Source: Anticarsia gemmatalis
Taxonomy: Eukaryota > Arthropoda > Insecta > Lepidoptera > Erebidae
NCBI RefSeq assembly: GCF_050436995.1
Contig: NC_134766.1
Coordinates: forward strand, 1,736,001-1,800,000
Length of the DNA: 64,000 nt
Direction of reading: 5' to 3'
Position numbers and translations under genes: made by a program. The notes under the pieces were generated by a model. That model had not been told where the DNA came from. It did no database searches and saw nothing but the letters and a program-made list of their open reading frames with translations. Within the stretch, counting starts at the first letter, position 1; each line of letters starts with the position of its first letter. This document shows positions 56,686 to 64,000 of the stretch, in pieces.

Positions 56686-56817
56686 GTATGTGTGTATTAC
56701 GTTGTTAACTGTCATTTAACCGTTTAAGACCAATGGAGAGGCCTAGAATTATCCCCGAAACTCGTAACTGTCTTTCATTTCTACCAAAAAACTTAATTTT
56801 AATGACGTTTCGAACAA

Positions 56818-56930
56818 CCTAATATGCAGACACCACTATGCAGTCACCCATCTATGGAATGACCGCGCCAAGGTTTGCTAACTGACAGATTGTTTACCGT
56901 CCGGTAAACGCAACTGGCTATGGGTGCCTC
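56818..56930 (+). repeat. Family F repeat, 3' half
   Basis: CACCACTATGCAGTCACCCA to ACGCAACTGGCTATGG. Confidence 0.7.
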
Positions 56931-56974
56931 AATTTTCCGGGGTAAAATGATGATCCAGGTTATAAGCTATCAGA

Positions 56975-57070
56975 GTACCAAATTTAATTAAAATCTATAC
57001 CTACAAACTAAACATATAGATTACATACATACATACATACAAACTTTTGCCTTTATATTAGCAAGATTCC
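56975..57070 (-). mobile_element. Helitron H3 5' fragment
   Basis: The CATA tract (57024-57045) followed by CAAACTTTTGCC and TTTATATTAGCAAG matches an H3 5' end on the minus strand. Confidence 0.45.
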
Positions 57071-57314
57071 CGAACAGAGTGCATTAACCTAAAAGTTAAA
57101 TGTATTAAAAATACTGCTGACGTTTTGATTTAGCATTTTATAATGAAACTCCTTGGTTAAACCTCTGTGCAAAATGCAGCAGATGCCGTTTTTACGAGCG
57201 ACTCCGATATTAATAAAAAAATTAACTCGCTAGAAACGTGCACTCTTTAGTATTAAAACCTCGTTTAAAAAAAATTGGCGATTCATTCTATCTACTTATA
57301 TACTTTAAATTATT

Positions 57315-57640
57315 GACTGCCTCTGTGGCGCGGTCAGTAGTGTATGCAACTGCCGGGCAAGAGATCTCGGGTTCGAATCCTGGGTCAGGCCAAAAAGTCT
57401 TTTCTGAGATTTTCTGTAAACAATTTTCTGAAATTGCTTGGAGTTAGGAAGCTGAGCATAAATAAAATATAAATGTATGTCGTTACCTGGCGGTCCTGTA
57501 TAGTGTCTATATAGAATTTTGTTTAGTACCTAGTAAATAGCAATAGGCTCGCCCCCTATTACTAACTAAATTGTTAATGTTAAAAGTGGTTGTATTTCAT
57601 AAACCTTTGGCTATACCTTCAATATAATAAACGTGCTATT
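57315..57640 (+). mobile_element. SINE type B/D hybrid, long
   Basis: The head GACTGCCTCTGTGGCGCGGT and GGGTTCGAATCCTGGGTCAG is followed by type D-like AAAAAGTCTTTTCTGAGATT, then by type B body AGTAAATAGCAATAGGCTCG. Either it is a nested insertion or a template-switch hybrid. Confidence 0.65.
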
Positions 57641-58029
57641 ATGTATGTAAAATCATTGTCTTACACTATTCATATTACAAGTTGTAATCCAAGTTGCACA
57701 TAAACACAACGACATCCCGCGGCTTTGCCCGCTAAATTTGTTTTTCCGAATTTCCCGAGGGGCGCATATGTTTTTCTAGTATAAAAGCCTGCCTGGTCTA
57801 AGCTGGTCATACATTATTCACACAATCGCGGCAATCCGGGGAACTTGTCAAAACACCTTCTTTTATTTGAGGTGCAGATTACTGTGTATTCTGGTTTTCA
57901 TTATATATTTATCGTATGGTTACTACTTTTGTGAACTAACCCGTGTGATTGCTGAACAAGCGGTAACGGGTTCGATTCTCGGGAAAAGTCTGAGATCTTA
58001 TATAATTCACATTAATGAATAATATCTTG

Positions 58030-58345
58030 CAAGCCGATATTAAAACCACCTTTGCAGATCTTTGTTTATAGTGCACAAGTAAGTGCACAATACACCGATA
58101 CACTCTCTATTCGTTAACTCCCATAGACTCAAATAGCCTGGTGAGACGGGTAATCGACACGACCAGTAAGAGGTCAGGCGCAGGACTAGAAGCTTTCCAT
58201 GCTCTACGAAGTACGTTTACGATCTCAAAATACTGACTCCGGGCAATCTCTGAGAAGTTTTTAACAGACAAAAACTCTGAAAAGACTTTTTGTCCCGACC
58301 CGAGATTCGAACCCGAGAACTCTGCGCGGGAATTGCACAGAATGA
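58030..58345 (-). mobile_element. SINE type D, nearly full length
   Basis: AGCCGATATTAAAACCACCT, CACAATACACCGATACACTC, and GAGATTCGAACCCGAGAACT (box B complement). The open frame 58107-58424 overlapping it is a by-product. Confidence 0.7.
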
Positions 58346-58879
58346 ACAGATCAATGTTTAGGACCCTAAAAAAAAGACATGCAGGAACTTTTTTCGGGAA
58401 ATGTTTGCACGCGGGCGCCATCACGGACAGAAACTAGTTAATAATACCTACTCATATATAAATCTTTATATTATAACATGTTTTCCCCTAATCGTTCGTT
58501 GTTGTAAATTATCTCATAGAGCAGGTTTCCGTAAAAGACAGGTTTGTAACATCATTCTTTTAAATCATTATAAATTCATTCCGCGTGATACAAAACACGT
58601 TTTAAAGTATTTTTTTAAACATTTTTACTTTGTTTCTTACGCGGAAGGAAGTCGTTGTTATTTAAATTTGATTAAGCTATCGCTAATTTATGTTAGCTCA
58701 TAAATGCACTATGTTGTTTTTGGATGATGGAAGTTATGGAAAATTTTGCAAAGAACTTAACTTATATATTATGTATTATATTATTATTGTACCACTTATG
58801 CTCGAAGTTATGGAACATTCTTACAATAAACTGTACTTTTATGGTAATATATTGTAATTCGCTATGACTATGACAGACG

Positions 58880-59085
58880 GTTTCCGTGTTTTGCGAAATA
58901 GTTATGAAATTGCTGATGACGAGATCTCGGATTCGATTCCCTGGTCGGCAGTCTTATGATATGCTTTTTACAATTTATTTGGCACCGATATACAGCAATT
59001 GGCACGCCCCCGTAGGGACTGGTGTTGTAAACGGCGAAACGCGATATACCAATGGGTAGGTAAGGCAGGCGAGATGTAAATAAAT
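58880..59085 (+). mobile_element. SINE type B, degenerate
   Basis: GGATTCGATTCCCTGGTCGG box B, then ACGCCCCCGTAGGGACTGGT and AACGGCGAAACGCGATATAC. Confidence 0.6.
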
Positions 59086-59344
59086 AATCTAAAACTACGT
59101 ATTCTAAGCTATACACCGACATAAGACAAAAAAATTCTTTAGATTATCCAAAGTTCTCTTTTTACTAATTCAAAGAAAACTTCTTTAGCTACACGCACTT
59201 CAAGAAACAATTGTCATTCAAAACGTTTTTGGTTTGCAAACAAAATTATCTGTCACTCAAAGTCGTACGGAAAATTATTTTTGTCACCACAAACACCTTT
59301 TGCACCTAACGGTACTAACATCTTTGTCGAGAACATTTGAAAGA

Positions 59345-59555
59345 TTATAATATTTTTGTAGCTCTTGCCCGCGAATCCATCTTCGTTGACTTTAGTTATG
59401 ACAAGAACAAAACCATGGGTAATAGGTAGTATACGATAGCCTATGTTTTATTTTGGTATATAAGTTTCAATACTGCAAAGTTTCATTAAAATCCGTTCAG
59501 TAGTTTCAGCGCAATTGAGAAACAAACATACAAAGTATCGCATTTATAATATGTG
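59345..59555 (-). mobile_element. Helitron H3, degenerate, minus orientation
   Basis: AAAATCCGTTCAGTAGTTTC, AGAAACAAACATACAAAG and TATCGCATTTATAATATG are the reverse complement of an H3 5' end. The 3' end is near TTGCCCGCGAATCC at 59367. Confidence 0.55.
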
Positions 59556-59699
59556 TAGGTTACACACAAGTACCGTTTTGGGTCGCGTAAAATTAGCGTC
59601 TTTGAAAATTTTGCATAAGTATCCCCTTATTATGATCAAAATGTTATATTTAGCAAAATTGTCATGTTATTTATGAGTTCAACGATTTTTATTCTGACA

Positions 59700-59805
59700 A
59701 AGGAAGTCCGCAACAAGTAATTACTATTGGCCAGTTGGACTCGTGGCTTAACCCCTCCCTCATTATGAATGGAGACTCTTGCCCAGCAGCGGGACATCAT
59801 TATTT
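59700..59805 (+). mobile_element. SINE type A, 3' part
   Basis: TGGCCAGTTGGACTCGTGG and AGACTCTTGCCCAGCAGCGG, followed by a degraded tail. Confidence 0.6.
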
Positions 59806-59809
59806 CACA

Positions 59810-60925
59810 TCCCGACATCATCGGGATTTTGACGCTTGGATTTAAGTCATCAAAGATCTCTAATGAAAAATTAAACAATATTTACACTCTAATCAGTCAA
59901 TAGTTTACCAAAAAGTTGAAACGAGAATTTTATGTCCTAGAATCTACTTTCCAAAAACCACTTAAAACTTAATCCTGATTCAGGTCTTTAGTTGACAAAC
60001 TTTTAATTGACTTTCAATAGTTCAATCGGCTATTTTATTAGAAAATTAGTGTAAAAATTTCACCAGACAGCAGCAGGAGTTTTATGAAACTTGTTCGGTA
60101 AAGATCTGGGGGTAGGAAGTCAGTTAGGGGGCTCCAAGCGTCCTGATTTTGATGGAATGTCTAGATTTTTCGGTTTAAAATTCCAAAATTTCTATATGAT
60201 ATAGAAACATTGGATTAGGCGGTCGTGTAAGGTAAGTATGTAAAAATTATTTATTTTAATTTACTCTTAATACATGGGAATATTGGCATCAATGGTTTTC
60301 GAAACCACTTTTACGAATACGTACCTTAGGCTTAAGCCGACTTCAAAAAAGGGGGGTACTTAAATCTAATAATTTGTAGTAAAAAGTTTCGAAGGAAGCA
60401 CATACTGTTTTCTTTGCAACTTTTTACAAGGATATTTATCTTAACTAAGTTTAAAGGTTAATTGTAATGTTGCGAAATTCCTGATTTCTCAGAAGTGAAC
60501 ATGGTGCTGCTATTCTAACTGCACTCAAGAGATGCAGAAAAAGTGTAAGTTTGAGTCAAACTTTCAAGTCGCTGGCTCAAAACTTCGGATACTTTGAGTG
60601 CTTACCTTTCTATTTTTATTCCTTTACATTCTAGGGTAGGAACTGCTTTTTTCAAGTTTACCTGCATTTTGTACTCACTTATACTTGCCTTTTAGTGGAA
60701 TAAGTTCTTATAATGAAAAGTAGACAAAGAAAGGTTTAGCAATGACGAGAAAAGTTGATGGTGATTATATACATTTAAAATAATGTTTAAGGCATACACT
60801 TATTCCTGACACCTACCACGATCAGTTGCACTCACTGGTTGGTGAATAATTATTAATGAGTTCAGCAACCATTACGGTGGACATACCGTAGATGGGTCTT
60901 TTTGTTGAAACGTCAACAGAACGTC
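59810..60925. other. Intergenic
   Basis: Only the repeat end at 60332 is recognised. The piece 60490-60720 contains TGAGTCAAACTTTCAAGTCG and its surroundings, without a match elsewhere. Confidence 0.4.
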
Positions 60926-60930
60926 TTATG

Positions 60931-61043
60931 CCCGGTTTCTGAGGCACATTTAGCAGTGGTTTATCTTTTCAAACCGATTTTTTATATGAGTTTATTCGCT
61001 ATGGAACAGATAAACTACCGCTAAATGTACCTCAGATACCGGG
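60931..61043. mobile_element. MITE family J, copy 1
   Basis: The imperfect terminal repeats CCCGGTTTCTGAGGCACATT / CCCGGTATCTGAGGTACATT extend about 35 bases to TTTATC. At 113 bases it is short, with almost no unique interior. A second copy is at 51218. Seventeen bases separate it from the hAT MITE at 61060. Confidence 0.75.
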
Positions 61044-61059
61044 GGTTGTTGTTTTAGAA

Positions 61060-61253
61060 CAGTGGTTTACAACCAGTGGTCCGCGGTCCACCAGTGGTCC
61101 GTGGAAATCGAAATATGGTCCGCGAATGAGTTTAAAATTTTAAATTTACAGGATGATTATTGCACTTTACTTTTTATATACTAACATAGTGGTCCCTGCT
61201 AACAAGAATAATATAAAAGTGGTCCCGGATTAAGAAAAGGTTGAGAGCTGCTG
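61060..61253. mobile_element. hAT-type MITE with perfect 8-bp target duplication
   Basis: It begins CAGTGGTTTACAACC and ends GGTTGAGAGCTGCTG, imperfect terminal repeats of the CAGTGGTTCTCAACC class common in hAT elements. TTTTAGAA flanks both sides (61052-61059 and 61254-61261), an exact 8-bp duplication as hAT transposases make. The interior has repeated GTGGTCC blocks and no ORF. Confidence 0.92.
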
Positions 61254-61799
61254 TTTTAGAAGATAAGTCAAAAGCCGGCCATGGCATATCTTACGTTATC
61301 TCACATTAGGTAAAGCATGGTTACATAAATTAAAAGACGCCCTTTTCTCATAGAGGTAAACAGTAGGCAAAGACTGAGAGGTAAAGCGATTTTTTAATAA
61401 AATCTTAAAATATTATATTGAAACATAAAATAATTTAATAATGTATTCTGCAAGTGTCACTAAATACATTATTTCAGAACGAAACTCCATCTTTCACGTC
61501 TGTCAAACTAAATTAAAAAGTAATAATTAAAAATGTCAAATGCAGAAAAATACAGACGACTCTACGCCTCTAGGCGATGAATTAAATGAAGGATTTTATA
61601 TTTAAATACATCTTTTGTTTTTTAATGACTTCGTGATTTAATCCAATAAATAACTAAATAATTCTTTTTTAAAACATTACAATGGTCGAGCGAAATACGA
61701 ATGCTTATACAAAATAAAGTCAAGGGTTTGAACCTAAGACATTTAGAAATAACTAAGGATAGACAAACATACATAAAAACACGCCAGTTATTACCAAAA

Positions 61800-61930
61800 A
61801 ATTACGCAGGGGTGTATGAAATAATAAGTACTTCCACATTTTGCTGTTAAAAATGTTAGTCCCATGTGATATGGGGGCGAGTCTATTACCATATACCGGG
61901 CACGTTACCAAACTCAGGTCTACCGTGTTT
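61800..61930 (-). mobile_element. SINE type B tail, minus
   Basis: AATGTTAGTCCCATGTGATA, GGGGGCGAGTCTATTACCAT and ACCGGGCACGTTACCAAACT are the complement of the type B body. Confidence 0.6.
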
Positions 61931-62377
61931 CTGGAAGAAGCAGTGGGACATTAATAGTTTCAATTAACGTACTTTTAACGAGGAAATGTTAACTAGTTAA
62001 GAATGTAAAATCCGGTCATTTTTAAACATTATATTTTATCGTCAATTTTAATGAAGACTTCATACTTTAAATGCCTGTGGGTCTTATTAAAATCAGTTGC
62101 AATTTCTACGAAAACATAAAAATGATGAATAATGACGATAATGTTGCAAGGCTGTAACATCATTATCGTTCTGCAGTGCATTGACCTGTAATCATATTTA
62201 CGTCGTTTCTGTTTTTTTTATAAACTCAATGTCCGTAGTATTTACTTGCGTAGACCCCTGAGCAGAGCCGCGAACAGAAACATAAGCACGTAACTTAACA
62301 CAATTTGATTTAAGTACTTTAATGTGTTGTAGCTTGTAGGTAGGTATATAGGTATTGAGTATATTATATTTGTATAA

Positions 62378-62580
62378 ATCTAACTGCCCTAGCGGCGTGG
62401 TTGGTAGAGTACGCGACCTCTGCGCAAAAATCTGGGTTAGACCAAAAATATGTTCCCGAGCTATTCTATTAAGAAGTTCTGATCTTTCACTGGTTGTGTC
62501 GGTTATTTATCCCACTGGGCTCTATGAACTGGGAAACAGGGAGTGTACCTGTGTATCATTCACAGATTTGGACTAAATGA
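62378..62580 (+). mobile_element. SINE type D, plus strand
   Basis: TAACTGCCCTAGCGGCGTGG head, then AAAAATCTGGGTTAGACCAA, ending GTGTACCTGTGTATCATTCA. Minus copies are at 50896, 58030, 38375, 20670 and 17820. Confidence 0.65.
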
Positions 62581-63099
62581 ATAAAAAGTACTGAACAATC
62601 GGCTGGTTATAATCAAACAGACCGCTTTAGCTATATACCGGCTAAGAGGGCATTATATTCTCTATATCCGTTGATAATTTTATTGTTCTTTGATCAATGA
62701 GCGCAACTTATTTTGAGTAAAAATACAGATAAACCCACTTGCGGTGTAGTTATCTAACTATTTTTCTTTATTTTTTCAAGGACAGTGTCTGTATTTTGTC
62801 GTATAAAGCCATATCATGTTTTATGTATAAAGATTACATTGAATTGCTGATGTAACACGTTTCCACGTCTTCAGGGATGTTTCTGAATAATCGCGCGTTT
62901 ATTTACTTTTATAGGTTAGGATTTTTTGCGCCAAATGTTTTATTACCATAGAGTTGGATTTATGAGCTGTCAGTTTTGACAGATTATGTAGTTGTTCAGA
63001 TATTATAGTGGAATAATGTCTTCAGACTTATTTTACGGGTAAATCATTTGATGTTTTATTTCGACAGAATCTCCTTACGGGATGTACCTAAATAATTTT

Positions 63100-63265
63100 A
63101 TGTATGATTGTACGAATGATTGTTACTCTTTCACTCAAAAGATACTGAATGGATTTTAATGTTTGGTACATTGATAGCTTATAACCAGGATTAACACAGA
63201 ATACTATTTAATTTACACCTAGAAATCTTGTTACGTTTCTTAAGTCGCGGGCAGAAGCAAGTTTA
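63100..63265 (+). mobile_element. Helitron H3, degenerate
   Basis: GATACTGAATGGATTTTAAT, AGCTTATAACCAGGATTAAC and AAGTCGCGGGCAGAAGC follow H3 order. The terminal CTAG is lost. Confidence 0.45.
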
Positions 63266-63614
63266 AAACATCTCTCTTTGCGTCAAGGGTTAAAATAATA
63301 AACTTACCTAAGTACGTTAAAATATTTTATGTTACATTGCAAAACGATTTTTTTAGTAAAATGAAATGAAAATGTGTGATGGTTGAAAAAAGTTGCCTCT
63401 CTTCGTGGAAATTTCACAGGTAGAACAGCTTCCAATTAAATAAAACTTAATTGGTTATATTATAATGAATTGAAACAAACAGTTGGTATGTAAATAACGT
63501 TTTTACAACTGCCGAACACAGTTGTTACCGAAATTAATTAAAATAATGTGTTATGTATTAATTATGTACGATTTGGGTTATACCTGGGTTATTGGAGCGA
63601 GTTTCATATTATGC

Positions 63615-63700
63615 TTCACCCCCTTTCCGAGCTGATGGTAGATTTAGTTATTGTAATAACGACTAAGACGTATGTGTCAAATTGTATACTAAATCAAAAA
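63615..63700. repeat. Dispersed repeat L, copy 2
   Basis: ACCCCCTTTCCGAGCTGATG, TTATTGTAATAACGACTAAG and ATGTGTCAAATTG. The 91-residue frame over it is not supported. Confidence 0.55.
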
Positions 63701-64000
63701 AAAATTGAAAAGGGTATATTATTAAAACATAACCTTAACGTTTTTTATGGAAGTATGCGTGCAACGGATTTGTTCACATCTTACTCGCACCTCTACATAG
63801 TATCAGTTGAAACGGTCACATAGTTTCACAGCTTAACTGTGACATCCTTGCTGGCCGCACAGCACATATCTGATAAAGAGCAACCTAAACATTATAAAAA
63901 TTATAATTAATGTACCCACTCGCAATAGGAAAGTTAAGGTTAAAAATAATACTAAGTAGCATATAACCGCGATTTTAACCGCGTCGAAAGTATTCTCAGG

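Noticed and set aside
58107..58424. 105-residue open frame on the minus strand
   Set aside because: It lies across a type D SINE and reads its tRNA-like head.

Overview
The window looks like nuclear DNA from a moth or butterfly (Lepidoptera). It is AT-rich, has spliced genes with GT-AG introns, and is packed with short non-autonomous transposons. The strongest clade signal is a set of Helitrons running from TCTATACTAATATTATAAA to GTCAGCTAG, together with several tRNA-headed SINE families and repeats of a type common in lepidopteran genomes. I cannot name the species; a noctuid-like moth is a guess.

Only one protein-coding gene is well supported. It is a secreted lipase-family gene on the minus strand, spanning about 26.5 to 45.6 kb. 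It has a noncoding first exon (45534-45623, beginning at an arthropod TCAGT initiator) and four coding exons (41031-40908, 35033-34881, 30667-30514, 27193-26521). The exon phases join exactly and give a 367-residue product. The product has a signal peptide, the nucleophile motif GASLG (Ser179), Asp207 in GLDPAGP and His274 in CSHVR. The oxyanion-hole segment reads VGFF where the family usually has HGF or HGW. The introns (3.3 to 5.9 kb) are largely transposon fill.

The flanks (1-25 kb and 46-64 kb) read as gene-poor intergenic DNA. I see Helitrons of at least two kinds, four tRNA-headed SINE families, a bipartite SINE-like repeat, several foldback MITE families (one TA-flanked mariner-like copy, one hAT-like copy with a perfect 8-bp target duplication, and three families of uncertain class), a retrotransposon ORF C-terminal remnant at 15.0-15.2 kb, several strong hairpins and some tandem repeats. 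Two further short reading frames (about 16.0-16.2 kb and 12.0-12.3 kb, both minus) may be coding remnants, but I do not recognise them.

I found no convincing new multi-gene system, no CRISPR array and no genuine tRNA or rRNA gene. The most useful observations concern the lipase model and its variant oxyanion-hole segment, transposons placed close to its promoter, a splice acceptor and its stop codon, and cleanly delimited new MITE copies.
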